A program made the position numbers and the translations under genes. A DNA stretch of 64,000 bases, taken from assembly GCF_001644025.1 (NCBI RefSeq), contig NZ_LUUK01000179.1, positions 32,883-96,882 of the forward strand, written 5' to 3'. Every line of letters starts with the position of its first letter. The first letter of the stretch is position 1. Positions 49,432 through 58,758 of the stretch are shown piece after piece. This stretch comes from Methylomonas koyamae. GTDB taxonomy: Bacteria > Pseudomonadota > Gammaproteobacteria > Methylococcales > Methylomonadaceae. The notes under the pieces are model-generated. The model was given only the letters and a program-made list of their open reading frames with translations, searched no databases and was not told the DNA's origin.

Positions 49432-49965
49432 TCAGTCGGTACCGTTCATTTGCGCGGCCAACAAATGCGCTAACGCAACCTGGACGTTTTTCTCGACCGC
49501 GCTGCGGGAAATACCGAAATGCCGGGCAATGCGTTCGTAGGGCCAGTGGTGGAACTTGTGCATCACCAGAATTTGCCGGCGCCGTTCCGACAGGCCCTCC
49601 AGCGCTTTCATCAATAACGCGACCTGTTGCTGGTCTTCGACTTGCCGGTCCGGCGTTGGCGCGCCGGCCGGCAATCGCGCCAGCAGGTCGTCCTCGCCAT
49701 CGTCATCGCGGTCGCGCTCGACGCCGGCTTGGCGCACCTGCTGCTTGCGCAGATGGTCCAAGGCCAGATTACGGCCGATCTGGTACAAAAACGGCCTGGG
49801 AAAATGAATATCCTGGGATTGCGCGGTCTGGAGCAACTTCAAATACGCTTCCTGCGCCAAGTCCTCGGCGGTCTGCGGGCAACCGACGATCGAGAAGATT
49901 GAGTGAATCAAGGATTGCCGATGATCGCGAAACAAATCGCCGACATCGACCGCTATGCTGCTCAT
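49432..49965 (-). CDS. fecI: ECF sigma factor, FecI type
   Basis: 177 aa. Region 2 reads A-E-D-L-A-Q-E-A-Y-L-K-L and F-L-Y-Q-I-G-R-N-L-A-L-D-H-L-R-K; region 4 is L-S-E-R-R-R-Q-I-L-V-M-H-K-F-H-H-W-P-Y-E-R-I-A-R-H-F-G-I-S. It would direct RNA polymerase to the receptor promoter when FecR is signalled by the loaded receptor. Head of the locus. Confidence 0.93.
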   Translation of the reverse strand: MSSIAVDVGDLFRDHRQSLIHSIFSIVGCPQTAEDLAQEAYLKLLQTAQSQDIHFPRPFLYQIGRNLALDHLRKQQVRQAGVERDRDDDGEDDLLARLPAGAPTPDRQVEDQQQVALLMKALEGLSERRRQILVMHKFHHWPYERIARHFGISRSAVEKNVQVALAHLLAAQMNGTD

Positions 49966-50079
49966 AATCTGAACTTGGAATTGACCGCAAACGGGACTGG
50001 ACTAGAGGGTAAGCAATTCGCGGGCCGCCGTTAAACGCCACGAATCTTCGGCCAGCGGCAAGGTCGGCCAGTTCAAAAC

Positions 50080-50115
50080 TGTGTCATATGCCGCAGCCCC
50101 GAGGCATATGACACA
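50080..50115. promoter_or_regulatory. 13-base perfect inverted repeat between fecI and ubiC
   Basis: TGTGTCATATGCC and GGCATATGACACA flank a 10-base centre. It lies 115 bases upstream of fecI and 128 bases upstream of ubiC, both read outwards. It is a plausible operator or a hairpin; without a T-run it is not a terminator. Confidence 0.5.
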
Positions 50116-50242
50116 TGAAGAACCTATCATTCCGGATTCAACCGAGAACGCCGCGTCGGCGGTGTTAAAATACGCTTTTCGACCACCGTCGCACTTTCCA
50201 TCCGCATGATTGCCCACATCGCATTAGTTCAAGAGGCCACCG

Positions 50243-50806
50243 TTGGCCAATAACAGTCGTTTGTTCGTCAAAGCACCGCTGTGGCTAGCGCGGAAATCCG
50301 CCGATCAACACCGTCTCCCTATCGATTTGCAGTCCTGGCTCGACGAAACCGACTCGTTGACCAAACGTCTGCGCGGGATTTACGGGCAGGATTTTGGGGT
50401 TTCGGTGTTGTTCAACCGCTGGCGGCCGGCCTTCATCGACGAATGCCGTTTGCTCGGCCTGCCGACCGCACGTTATCAATTGGTCAGAGAGGTGATGCTG
50501 CATGCCGCCGGCCGACCGTTGGTATTGGCGCGGACGATTTTGCCGGAACGCACCATAGAAATTGCGCATCGCAATCTGTCCCACTTGGGTAACCGGCCTC
50601 TGGGAGAAGTGATTTTTGCCTATCCGGATCTGGAGCGGCGGCAACGCCAATTCAGCCGCGCGCCCGCGTCGAACTGGTCGCCGGCCTTAGCCGAGGCCGT
50701 AGAATTGCGCGAGCCGGTTTGGGGGCGCCGCACCGTCTACGCGATCCATCAGCAACCTCTGGTAGTGGCGGAATTCTTCTTGCCGGGCTTATTTTGGAAG
50801 GGCTGA
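50243..50806 (+). CDS. ubiC: Chorismate lyase (UbiC family)
   Basis: 187 aa starting at TTG with AAGAGG ahead. It converts chorismate to 4-hydroxybenzoate and pyruvate, the first step of ubiquinone synthesis. Conserved features: R-Y-Q-L-V-R-E-V-M-L, the A-R-T-I-L-P segment (product pocket), and near the end V-V-A-E-F-F-L-P, which contains the catalytic Glu. The next ubiquinone gene, ubiA, is not adjacent. Confidence 0.87.
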   Translation: MANNSRLFVKAPLWLARKSADQHRLPIDLQSWLDETDSLTKRLRGIYGQDFGVSVLFNRWRPAFIDECRLLGLPTARYQLVREVMLHAAGRPLVLARTILPERTIEIAHRNLSHLGNRPLGEVIFAYPDLERRQRQFSRAPASNWSPALAEAVELREPVWGRRTVYAIHQQPLVVAEFFLPGLFWKG

Positions 50807-50885
50807 GCAAGATGGGGAGGAAACGGACGATGTTGCTGATTTTTCCGGAACGATGCGGTTTAAATGGATTCCTCCGCCGGAAAAC

Positions 50886-51177
50886 GTTCCCTTCGGCTCC
50901 GCTCAGGGAACGCCCTGCACGCCTCGGGAGCGGAGCCGAAAAGCCTCAAACAGGTTCGCTGAGCGGAACCAACCCATCGTTCAGCACCTTCCCTAAGCGG
51001 AGCAAGAGCAGCACTCACCCGTTCCCTGAACGGAGCAAAGTACCGCCCACCCGTTCCCTGAGCAAAGCAAAAGTACCGCCCACCCGCTCCCTGAACAAAG
51101 CAAATGTACCGTGTACCTGTTCCCTAAGCGGAGCAAAAGGACCATCCACCCGCTCCCTGAGCGGAGTCGAAGGGAAC
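50886..51177. repeat. Array of GTTCCCTGAGCGGAGC-type repeats
   Basis: It opens with the palindrome GTTCCCT...AGGGAAC (50886-50911) and closes with the inverted form at 51152-51177. Between them, six or more degenerate half-units lie at about 33-base spacing (for example at 51020, 51053, 51086), each beginning G-T-T-C-C-C-T-G-A or a variant. No protein-coding gene is seen. The units resemble single copies at 34707 and 63951. Confidence 0.8.
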
Positions 51178-51337
51178 GGGCCAATGATTCAGCGTTAACC
51201 GGCTGAATCACTAATTTCGGCAATCGGAGTTGTTGAATGTGCGATGAAAGCCTCAGTGCGAAAGCCATCGCACCGAGCGGGACGCCATTGGCGGCAGAAG
51301 CCGCTCCTGGCAAATTTAGCAATCGCCGATAACAGAC

Positions 51338-52345
51338 TTAAACCCGGTAATACTCGCGATACCAGGTCACGAAACGCTCTATGCCCTCTTGTATCGTGGT
51401 ACTGGGCTTATAGCCAACATCCTCGACCAAGGCTTCGACATCGGCATAGGTATCCGGTACGTCGCCGGGTTGCAGCGGCAACAGGTTTTTCTCGGCGGTT
51501 TTACCGAGAAAACGCTCCAGGGTTTCGATGTAGGCCATCAATTCCACCGGGCTTTGGTTGCCGATATTGTAGACCCGCCACGGCGCGCGACTGGTGCCGG
51601 GATCGGGTTTGGCGCCGCTCCAGTCCGGATTGGGCTCGGCGGTATGATCCAGCGTCCGAATCACGCCTTCGACGATGTCGTCGATATAGGTAAAATCGCG
51701 GCGGTGCTTGCCGTAGTTGAACACGTCGATTTTTTCGCCGGCTAATATCGCCTTGGTAAACAAAAACAAGGCCATGTCCGGACGGCCCCACGGGCCGTAG
51801 ACGGTAAAAAAGCGCAGTCCGGTAGTCGGCAAGTTGTAGAGATTGCTGTAGGTGTGCGCCATCAACTCGTTAGCCTTCTTGGAAGCAGCGTACAAGCTGA
51901 GCGGATGGTCAACGTTATCGTGTACCGAAAACGGCATGGCTTCGTTGGCGCCGTACACCGAACTGCTGGAGGCATAGACCAAATGCTCGACGCCATGATG
52001 ACGGCAGCCTTCCAGGATGTTGATGAAACCGACGATATTGCTATCCATGTAGGCATGCGGATTTTGCAGCGAATAGCGTACGCCAGCCTGTGCGGCCAAA
52101 TTCACCACTCTTTGCGGCCGGTGGTGTTCGAACAAGCCTTCTACACCTGCGCGGTCGGCTATATCAAGCCTCACATCGGTAAAATTTGGATGATCTTTAA
52201 TTCTCGCTAGCCGACTTATTTTCAAGTTGACGTCATAATAGTCGTTGAGATTGTCAACGCCAATAACCTCATCGCCTCGTTCAAGTAATTTAAACGCAAG
52301 TTGGTTACCTATAAATCCGGCGGTGCCGGTCACCATGATTTTCAT
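51338..52345 (-). CDS. NAD-dependent UDP-sugar 4-epimerase (UDP-glucuronate type)
   Basis: 335 aa extended SDR. NAD site G-T-A-G-F-I-G, catalytic S-S-S-V-Y-G and [13 protein letters not shown]; the latter with R-D-F-T-Y-I-D-D-I is characteristic of CapI-type UDP-glucuronate 4-epimerases. It would supply a uronic acid for surface polysaccharide. Three bases separate it from the upstream UDP-sugar dehydrogenase, so the two form one unit. UDP-GlcNAc epimerase (TviC/WbpP type) is less likely from the active-site motif. Confidence 0.83.
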   Translation of the reverse strand: MKIMVTGTAGFIGNQLAFKLLERGDEVIGVDNLNDYYDVNLKISRLARIKDHPNFTDVRLDIADRAGVEGLFEHHRPQRVVNLAAQAGVRYSLQNPHAYMDSNIVGFINILEGCRHHGVEHLVYASSSSVYGANEAMPFSVHDNVDHPLSLYAASKKANELMAHTYSNLYNLPTTGLRFFTVYGPWGRPDMALFLFTKAILAGEKIDVFNYGKHRRDFTYIDDIVEGVIRTLDHTAEPNPDWSGAKPDPGTSRAPWRVYNIGNQSPVELMAYIETLERFLGKTAEKNLLPLQPGDVPDTYADVEALVEDVGYKPSTTIQEGIERFVTWYREYYRV

Positions 52346-52348
52346 CGC

Positions 52349-53620
52349 TTACAGTCTCGCGTCGGTCTGATCGGCCGGGAACAGATATTTCAAATCGTAA
52401 ACCACCGCGTCCGGCTTGCCCAAGGCCCGAATGTCGGCGATAGCCATGTTTCTGAATTCGTCGTGGGCCACCGCCAGGATGATGGCTTCGTATTTGCCGG
52501 CTTCCGGCTGGGCTATTGGCCGAATGCCGTATTCGTGGACGGCTTCGTCGGGGTTCACCCATGGATCATAGATATCGACGTTGACGCCGTAGGTGTCCAG
52601 TTCGGCGACGATGTCAACGACGCGGGTGTTGCGGATGTCCGGGCAGTTTTCCTTGAAAGTCAAGCCGAGTATCAACACATTGGCTTGCTGCACGTGGAAA
52701 CGTTTTTTCAGCATCAGCTTAACCAGTTGCGACACCACGTAAACGCCCATGCCGTCGTTGATGCGCCGACCGGACAGAATCACTTCCGGGTTGTAACCGA
52801 TCGCCTGCGCCTTATGGGTCAGATAATAAGGATCGACTCCGATGCAATGCCCGCCGACCAAGCCGGGCCGGAACGGCAGAAAATTCCATTTGGTGCCGGC
52901 CGCGATCAGAACTTCCTCGGTGTCGATGCCTAAACGGTTGAAAATCAGCGCCAACTCGTTGATCAACGCGATGTTGACGTCGCGCTGGGTGTTCTCGATG
53001 ACTTTCGCCGCCTCGGCCACCTTGATACAGCTGGCTTTGTGGGTGCCGGCGGTAATGATGCTTTTATAGAGTTGATCGACTTTTTCGGCGACTTCCGGCG
53101 TCGAACCGGAAGTCACTTTCAGGATATTGGTAACCCGGTGCTGCTTGTCGCCGGGGTTGATCCGTTCGGGACTGTAGCCGACAAAAAAATCCTTATTGAA
53201 TGTCAAACCGGAACCGCGCTCAAGAATCGGCACGCAAACTTCCTCGGTCGCGCCGGGATAGACGGTGGATTCGTAGATGACGATGTCGCCGGACTTGATC
53301 ACTTTGCCCAATGTTTCGCTGGCTTTTTGCAGCGGCGTGAAATCGGGCTGCTTATGTTCGTTGATCGGCGTCGGCACCGTGACGATGTAAAAATTGCAGT
53401 CGGCGATGTCCGACAAATCGGCGGTATAACTCAAATGAATGGCTTGCGCCAGTTCCTCTTCACTAACTTCCAGCGTGTGATCGTGGCCGGACCTCAGTTC
53501 CTCGACCCGGTTGCGATTGATATCGAAACCGACGGTCGGGTATTTATGGCCAAACTCCACAGCCAGCGGCAATCCCACATAACCCAAACCAATCATGCCG
53601 ATTTTGACGTTTTTTAGCAT
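52349..53620 (-). CDS. UDP-N-acetyl-hexosamine 6-dehydrogenase (TviB/WbpO type)
   Basis: 423 aa from the ATG at 53620 (M-L-K-N-V-K-I-G), with AGGAG nine bases ahead. N-terminal NAD site I-G-L-G-Y-V-G-L-P, then the middle domain with [12 protein letters not shown], and the catalytic Cys in [12 protein letters not shown]. It oxidises the C6 alcohol of a UDP-HexNAc to the uronic acid; the S-E/P-T-P-I pattern points to the TviB/WbpO branch rather than UDP-glucose dehydrogenase. Followed by an epimerase. Confidence 0.85.
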   Translation of the reverse strand: MLKNVKIGMIGLGYVGLPLAVEFGHKYPTVGFDINRNRVEELRSGHDHTLEVSEEELAQAIHLSYTADLSDIADCNFYIVTVPTPINEHKQPDFTPLQKASETLGKVIKSGDIVIYESTVYPGATEEVCVPILERGSGLTFNKDFFVGYSPERINPGDKQHRVTNILKVTSGSTPEVAEKVDQLYKSIITAGTHKASCIKVAEAAKVIENTQRDVNIALINELALIFNRLGIDTEEVLIAAGTKWNFLPFRPGLVGGHCIGVDPYYLTHKAQAIGYNPEVILSGRRINDGMGVYVVSQLVKLMLKKRFHVQQANVLILGLTFKENCPDIRNTRVVDIVAELDTYGVNVDIYDPWVNPDEAVHEYGIRPIAQPEAGKYEAIILAVAHDEFRNMAIADIRALGKPDAVVYDLKYLFPADQTDARL

Positions 53621-53669
53621 ATACACTGACTCCTGTTCCGCCGCCTAATCGCGGCCGATAGCACCAAAA

Positions 53670-54281
53670 TTATTTTTTGACGATAGCGCCCCACGCGGTT
53701 ATCCAGGCTTGCGCCAGATAACTCTCGGCCGATTTGGGCAGACTGCCGTTCAGCACCATGGCCAGCATTTGGTTGATGATGCCGAAGAAATAAGTGTAGG
53801 CCAATAAAGGATCGATGGCGCGGATTTCGCCGTCGCGCACGCCGTTTTGAAAGATACGCTTGATCTTGTTGAACGCGGCGGTCTCCAGCAGCGGCTTGGG
53901 CTCGGCCAAAAACTCCTCGCTCTTGACGAACAACAGGAATTGGACGATCTCCGGCGCATCGTCGGTCAGTTTAAACAACAGATCGACGACCTCGCGCAAT
54001 TGTTCGGCGGCCTTGCGGTTGCGCCGACGGATGTCGTCCACCGAAATGCTCAAGCTGTCGAAGATTTGCTCGTGCAAGGCTTGAGCGATAGCTTGCTTGG
54101 TCTTGAAATGCTGATTGATACCGGTATTGGTTTTCAAGCCGAGCGCATCCTTCAAGTCGGTCAGCGACGTATTGAAATACCCGTTCTTGGCAAACAATTT
54201 CAACGCCGCTTGTAATACTTCTTCCTGCGTAACGTTGTGCTTTTGGGGAGTTTGTTCTAATTCTTCTTGTTCTTGTTCCAT
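53670..54281 (-). CDS. TetR-family regulator
   Basis: 203 aa. After a Gln/Glu-rich start (1-17) the helix-turn-helix reads A-L-K-L-F-A-K-N-G-Y-F-N-T-S-L-T-D-L-K. The rest is an all-alpha ligand-binding domain. Forty-nine bases upstream of the UDP-sugar dehydrogenase and read the same way, so it may control the pair, but the ligand is unknown. Confidence 0.9.
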   Translation of the reverse strand: MEQEQEELEQTPQKHNVTQEEVLQAALKLFAKNGYFNTSLTDLKDALGLKTNTGINQHFKTKQAIAQALHEQIFDSLSISVDDIRRRNRKAAEQLREVVDLLFKLTDDAPEIVQFLLFVKSEEFLAEPKPLLETAAFNKIKRIFQNGVRDGEIRAIDPLLAYTYFFGIINQMLAMVLNGSLPKSAESYLAQAWITAWGAIVKK

Positions 54282-54351
54282 GCTTTATTTATATACAGCT
54301 TTACCTGCCGTTTACCCTCTGGTGTACGCGGTCGCGGGACCGCGTTTATCA

Positions 54352-54912
54352 TTATTCTTTAATGGTTGAGAAAGCCGCGACCAGATAATTAACCATCGAC
54401 CACAATGTCAACACGGCTGACAAGTATAGCAACCAATAACCCATACTATTGATCGGCAGACCGAACAAGTCGTCGCGATACAACAGCAAACTGATGGCGG
54501 CCATTTGCGCGGTGGTTTTCCATTTTCCGAGTTGCGACACCTTGACCTTGGCGCGCTGGCCGATTTCGGCCATCCATTCCCTGAGCGAGGCGATCGCAAT
54601 CTCGCGGCCGATGATGACGGCCGCAGGTATCGCCAAATACGGATTGGCCTCCGCCTGTACCAACAACACCAACACGAATGCGACCATCAGTTTATCGGCG
54701 ACCGGGTCCAAAAAGGCACCGAACGCGGTCTGCATATCCATTTTCCTAGCCAGATAGCCATCCAGCCAATCGGTCAGACCGGCGACCAGAAAGATTGACG
54801 TACACGCCAGTTTGGAATAGTCCCACGGCAGATAAAACACGATCGCCAACAGCGGAATCAAAGCGATCCGCAACAAGGTCAAATAAGTCGGTATCGTGAA
54901 TCTAATGGTCAT
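54352..54912 (-). CDS. pgsA: Phosphatidylglycerophosphate synthase
   Basis: 186 aa, four to five membrane helices. The CDP-alcohol phosphotransferase motif reads D-W-L-D-G-Y-L-A-R-K-M then G-A-F-L-D-P-V-A-D-K. It makes phosphatidylglycerophosphate for PG and cardiolipin. Its start overlaps the uvrC stop by 11 bases, the usual uvrC-pgsA order. Confidence 0.96.
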   Translation of the reverse strand: MTIRFTIPTYLTLLRIALIPLLAIVFYLPWDYSKLACTSIFLVAGLTDWLDGYLARKMDMQTAFGAFLDPVADKLMVAFVLVLLVQAEANPYLAIPAAVIIGREIAIASLREWMAEIGQRAKVKVSQLGKWKTTAQMAAISLLLYRDDLFGLPINSMGYWLLYLSAVLTLWSMVNYLVAAFSTIKE

Positions 54913-56743
54913 CTTGTTGATGAAATGTATCGTAAATCCGCTGTGCTAAGTGCCGACTAATGCCTTCTATGCTGGTTAACGCATCGACGCTGGCCTTGAC
55001 CACGCCCTGCAAGCCGCCGAATTGTTTCAATAAACTCTGGCGGCGCTTGGGCCCCAGACCGGCAATATCCTCCAGCGTCGAGCGGTTTCTGGCTTTGCCC
55101 CGGCGTTGCCGGTGGCCGGTGATGGCAAACCGGTGCGCCTCGTCGCGAATCTGTTGTATCAACAACAAAGCCGCCGCGCCCGGCGTGACATCCAGCGGCT
55201 GATCACGACCCGCCAGAATGATTTTTTCCATGCCGGCTTTCCGATCCGGACCTTTGGCTACCCCAACTATCATAACATTGTTTATCTGCAATTCGGCCAA
55301 AGCCTTTTCCGCCTCGCCGACCTGCCCCTTGCCGCCGTCGATGAATAAAATGTCCGGCGCCGGATGTTCGCCCTGCTTTTGGCGCTTAAAGCGCCGGAAC
55401 ACCGCTTGATGAATCGCCGCGTAATCGTCGCCGCCGGTCACGCCTTCGATATTGAAGCGGCGGTAATCGGATTTGACCGGTCCATTGCGATCGAACACCA
55501 CGCAGGACGCCACGGTCTGCTCGCCCAAGGTATGGCTGATGTCGAAGCACTCCAGCCGGGACGGGGTTTCCGGGCAATGCAATTCCTGTTGCAAACTCAA
55601 AAACCGGCCGAACAGACCTTGTTGATCGGCCAGTTTCACGTTCAACGCCGATTCGGCGTTAGTCGTCGCCATTTGCAGCCATTTGGCACGCTCGCCGCGC
55701 ACGCTCGCCGAAATCGCCACCGCGCGCTTAGCCTGTTCGCCAAGTACCTCGGCCAGCAGTTCGGCTTCCGGCGGCTGATGGCTAACAATCAATTCCGCCG
55801 GCACGGTCTTGTCCAGATAAAACTGAGCGATGAAGGCTTGCAAAATCTCCGCGGGCCCGTCGTCGTCGCCAATTTTCGGGAAGAATTGGCGATTGCCCAA
55901 ATTCTGGCCGGCACGGATGAAGAACACTTGCACGCAGGCCGCGCCGGCCTTGGCGGCGCAGGCCACGATGTCCACGTCACCCTTCTCGCCTTCGACGCAT
56001 TGTTTTTCCAGCACCGCGCGCAAGCGCCCAATCTGATCGCGATAAAACGCCGCCGCTTCGAATTCAAGCTCGGCCGATGCCGCCTCCATCTTCGCGACCA
56101 GATTGTCGATTAATAAACCGCCCTTGCCTTCCAAGAACAAAATCGTGTTTTCAACGTCGGCGGCATAGGCCTCCTTGCCGACCAAGCCCACGCACGGCGC
56201 GGTACAACGTTCGATCTGATACTGCAAGCACGGCCGCGACCTGGCGTTGTAATACGCGTCCTCGCACTGCCGTACCGGAAATATCTTTTGCAACAGCTTC
56301 AAGGTTTCCTTGACCGCGCTGGCGCTGGGGTAAGGACCGAAATAACGGCCGCGCCGTTTCTTGGCACCGCGATGAAAGCTCAGTTGCGGGAAGTCGTGAA
56401 AACTGGAGATAAACACATAGGGATAGGATTTATCGTCGCGCAGACTGATGTTGTAGCGCGGCTTGTGGCGCTTGATCAGCTGGCTTTCCAGCAACAAGGC
56501 CTCACCCTCGGTATGCGTCACGGTGACTTCGATCGCGGCGATCCTGGCAACCATCGCCTGTTGCTTGGGCGACACCGCGTTGCCGCGAAAATAGCTCGAC
56601 ACCCGGTTTTTCAGGTTCTTGGCCTTGCCGATGTAAATAATCTCGGCATTGGCGTCGAGCATGCGATAAATGCCCGGCCGTTGCGTCAAGGTCTTTAAGA
56701 AGGCCTTGACGTCGAAACCGGACAGGTCGGCGCTTTCGGTCAC
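54902..56743 (-). CDS. uvrC: Excinuclease ABC subunit C
   Basis: 613 aa from a GTG at 56743 (V-T-E-S-A-D-L-S-G-F-D); upstream in-frame sequence lies inside udg. Domains: GIY-YIG (about 16-100: R-P-G-I-Y-R-M-L-D and I-Y-I-G-K-A-K) for the 3' incision, a UVR motif that touches UvrB (about 205-240), the RNase H-like nuclease (C-F-D-I-S-H-T-L-G-E and I-D-G-G-K-G-Q) for the 5' incision, and C-terminal HhH motifs. The GTG overlaps the udg stop as GTGA, which ties translation of the two. Confidence 0.96.
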   Translation of the reverse strand: MTESADLSGFDVKAFLKTLTQRPGIYRMLDANAEIIYIGKAKNLKNRVSSYFRGNAVSPKQQAMVARIAAIEVTVTHTEGEALLLESQLIKRHKPRYNISLRDDKSYPYVFISSFHDFPQLSFHRGAKKRRGRYFGPYPSASAVKETLKLLQKIFPVRQCEDAYYNARSRPCLQYQIERCTAPCVGLVGKEAYAADVENTILFLEGKGGLLIDNLVAKMEAASAELEFEAAAFYRDQIGRLRAVLEKQCVEGEKGDVDIVACAAKAGAACVQVFFIRAGQNLGNRQFFPKIGDDDGPAEILQAFIAQFYLDKTVPAELIVSHQPPEAELLAEVLGEQAKRAVAISASVRGERAKWLQMATTNAESALNVKLADQQGLFGRFLSLQQELHCPETPSRLECFDISHTLGEQTVASCVVFDRNGPVKSDYRRFNIEGVTGGDDYAAIHQAVFRRFKRQKQGEHPAPDILFIDGGKGQVGEAEKALAELQINNVMIVGVAKGPDRKAGMEKIILAGRDQPLDVTPGAAALLLIQQIRDEAHRFAITGHRQRRGKARNRSTLEDIAGLGPKRRQSLLKQFGGLQGVVKASVDALTSIEGISRHLAQRIYDTFHQQDDH

Positions 56744-57387
56744 GGCACTTCGGCTAACAAGCGTTTGACGGTTTGAAATACCTCGGCGAACATCGCCACG
56801 CTCAAGCGATTGGTTTGCACGTTGTAACGGCTGCAATGGTAAGAGCTGACCAAGGTATTCCCGTCCGGCAACTCAAAACACACGTGATGCGCGAATTTGA
56901 CGGTATTGGCCTTCAAGCCGTAAGCGCGCAAAACCGCCTGATGAGCGATATTGCCCAGCGCCAGGATGACCGAATGTGCCGGCAGCGTTTTCACTTCCTC
57001 GGCCAGATACGGATTGCATTGTTTGATTTCGTCGCCGGTCGGCTTGTTTTGCGGCGGTAAACACTTAACTGCATTGGTGATCCGACAGTTCGTCAACACC
57101 AAGCCGTCCGTCAAGTTTGCCGACTCCGCTTGGTTGCTGAAACCGAAATCGTGCAAGGCCCGGTACAGCAGCAAGCCGGCATAATCGCCGGTAAACGGCC
57201 TGCCGCTGGCATTGGCGCCGTGCATGCCCGGCGCCAGCCCCACCACCAGCAAACGCGCTTGCGGATCGCCGAACGGCGCCACCGGCCGCGCGTGGTAATC
57301 GGGATGTTGACATTTGACGTCGTCGAGAAAAGCGGCCAAACGCGGGCAGAGGCGGCAATCCTGATTAAAGTATGCGGAATCGGACAT
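56740..57387 (-). CDS. Uracil-DNA glycosylase, family 5 (UDGb)
   Basis: 215 aa. The family motif G-L-A-P-G-M-H-G-A-N-A-S-G-R-P-F-T-G-D is the UDGb form, which lacks the polar catalytic residue of other UDGs but excises uracil, hypoxanthine and related bases. Four Cys (C-R-L-C near the start, and a pair mid-protein) can hold the iron-sulphur cluster. H-H-V-C-F-E-L and S-Y-H-C-S-R-Y end the active-site region. The stop overlaps the uvrC GTG, so two DNA-repair genes are coupled. Confidence 0.88.
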   Translation of the reverse strand: MSDSAYFNQDCRLCPRLAAFLDDVKCQHPDYHARPVAPFGDPQARLLVVGLAPGMHGANASGRPFTGDYAGLLLYRALHDFGFSNQAESANLTDGLVLTNCRITNAVKCLPPQNKPTGDEIKQCNPYLAEEVKTLPAHSVILALGNIAHQAVLRAYGLKANTVKFAHHVCFELPDGNTLVSSYHCSRYNVQTNRLSVAMFAEVFQTVKRLLAEVP

Positions 57388-57558
57388 AAAGATTTCGGTA
57401 ATGGAAAACCCGCCGATTTTACCGGAGAGCGGCCGGTTTTGCGCTGACGGCTTTACGCCCGCCTCCTACCCGCTCTCGACCAGCGCCGGATCGGGAAGAA
57501 TTTGTCAATTCGGCGCGTTTCGCTATGCTGTAGCAGGCAACCTCCACCGAGAAATTCC

Positions 57559-58452
57559 ATGAGCGCAAACACCGGCAACCAGAACAAGATCAACCGCAGG
57601 ACCGCGTTGCGCATCTACGAATCGGTCAACTTGTTTTACCGAAAAATACCCGGCGGCCAACCGCAAAACCCGCCCGACTTCGGCGATCTGCTCGATACCG
57701 ACCCGAACCCGACCTATGGCTTGGCAAGCTTGCCGGTTTCGGAAAGCGTCGAAAACGATACCTTGCAAGCCAACCTCAGCACCGGAGGGATCGCCTTCAC
57801 CACCGACGAAGCGCTACTGGCCGGAGACCGTTTAATGCTGAGAATCTTGCTGCTGTCCAGCCTGACGACGATCAACGTCTGCGGCGAAGTGGCCTATTGC
57901 AAGCCCAGCAACCCTTACGAAGACGACCGATATCCGTTCACGGTCGGGGCCCGCTTCGTCAACCTGAGCGACGCCGACAGCGAATTGCTACGGCAGCACA
58001 TAGAACGCCACAATCGGCGGCGCATCGCGGTCAATCTGATCGGCGCGGCCGGTTTGTCGACCGTGTTGACGGCGCCCGATCTGGTTTGGGGCTTGCTGGT
58101 CGGCTTGTTCCATCATCTGCTCGAAGTGGTATTGCACTTCGCCCATCTGCTGTTCGAATACTTGGAACTGGGTTTGGATCACGTCATAGAACACACTTTT
58201 CACACCGACACCCACGAAACCCAGATCATCGTCTTTTACATTCTGGTCAGCTTCGCGGTATTGGCGCTGTATTTGCTCGGCCGCAAGATTCCGGCTTGGT
58301 ACCGAAGCGCATCTAAAGCCATGCTACTGTATGTTTCGCGCAAAAAGTCCAGCCTCCTGTATTTTTGGGGACAACAAAGCCCGGTGGATAAGTGCAAAAT
58401 CGTCGGCGTCGGTAGCGCCGCGCTGATCGCCTATTGGTACTTGGCGATTTGA
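57559..58452 (+). CDS. PilZ-domain membrane protein
   Basis: 297 aa from the ATG at 57559, not the longer upstream ORF. An N-terminal PilZ domain (about 10-155) is suggested by the segment A-L-R-I-Y-E, then N-L-S-T-G-G-I-A-F and G-D-R-L-M-L-R-I-L-L; PilZ domains bind cyclic di-GMP through an Arg motif and a D/N-x-S-x-x-G motif, both represented. Two or three C-terminal membrane helices follow (about 165-235 and 275-295). PNAG synthesis by PgaC/PgaD is c-di-GMP-dependent in known species, so this protein could belong to the same signalling network, but it lies 50 kb away. Confidence 0.72.
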   Translation: MSANTGNQNKINRRTALRIYESVNLFYRKIPGGQPQNPPDFGDLLDTDPNPTYGLASLPVSESVENDTLQANLSTGGIAFTTDEALLAGDRLMLRILLLSSLTTINVCGEVAYCKPSNPYEDDRYPFTVGARFVNLSDADSELLRQHIERHNRRRIAVNLIGAAGLSTVLTAPDLVWGLLVGLFHHLLEVVLHFAHLLFEYLELGLDHVIEHTFHTDTHETQIIVFYILVSFAVLALYLLGRKIPAWYRSASKAMLLYVSRKKSSLLYFWGQQSPVDKCKIVGVGSAALIAYWYLAI

Positions 58453-58597
58453 ATCCGTGAGCACATTGCCACTCACTGCTCGCACATCAACAGCCCGGCA
58501 CCAGACTTTGCTGAAATGCCAGCAAGCACCGCGCATCCGAAGTCGGCACGCCGCAAACCGCGCCGCGCGTACCAGCCAGCCATATCGATCAAGTGCT

Positions 58598-58758
58598 TAG
58601 TTCTAGCTTGTCGGATTCTCGGTAGTGCTCGTCATTTCGGCAGGGATTGCTGAAATCCAGACCCCACGGATGGATCGAAGCTCGCCATCCGTGGCACTGG
58701 ATACCCGCTTCCCGGCGGGCATGACGGTCTTTCTTCTAATCCGACAAAGTAGAATTAG
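58598..58758. repeat. MITE-like dispersed repeat, copy C
   Basis: About 161 bases with terminal repeats TAGTTCTAGCTTGTCGGATT and, inverted at the other end, TAATTCTACTTTGTCGGATT (17 of 20 match). It contains ATACCCGCTTCCCGGCGGGCAT and is the best preserved short copy. It occupies most of the otherwise empty gap (58453-59010) before the NodT gene. Confidence 0.8.

Noticed and set aside
50002..50217. Minus-strand ORF upstream of fecI ending L-T-A-A-R-E-L-L-T-L
   Set aside because: No start signal or homology visible, and it covers the 13-base dyad; likely chance.
50886..51177. CRISPR array
   Set aside because: Units are degenerate, about 33 bases apart with no constant spacers, and they derive from a dispersed palindrome; no cas genes are seen.
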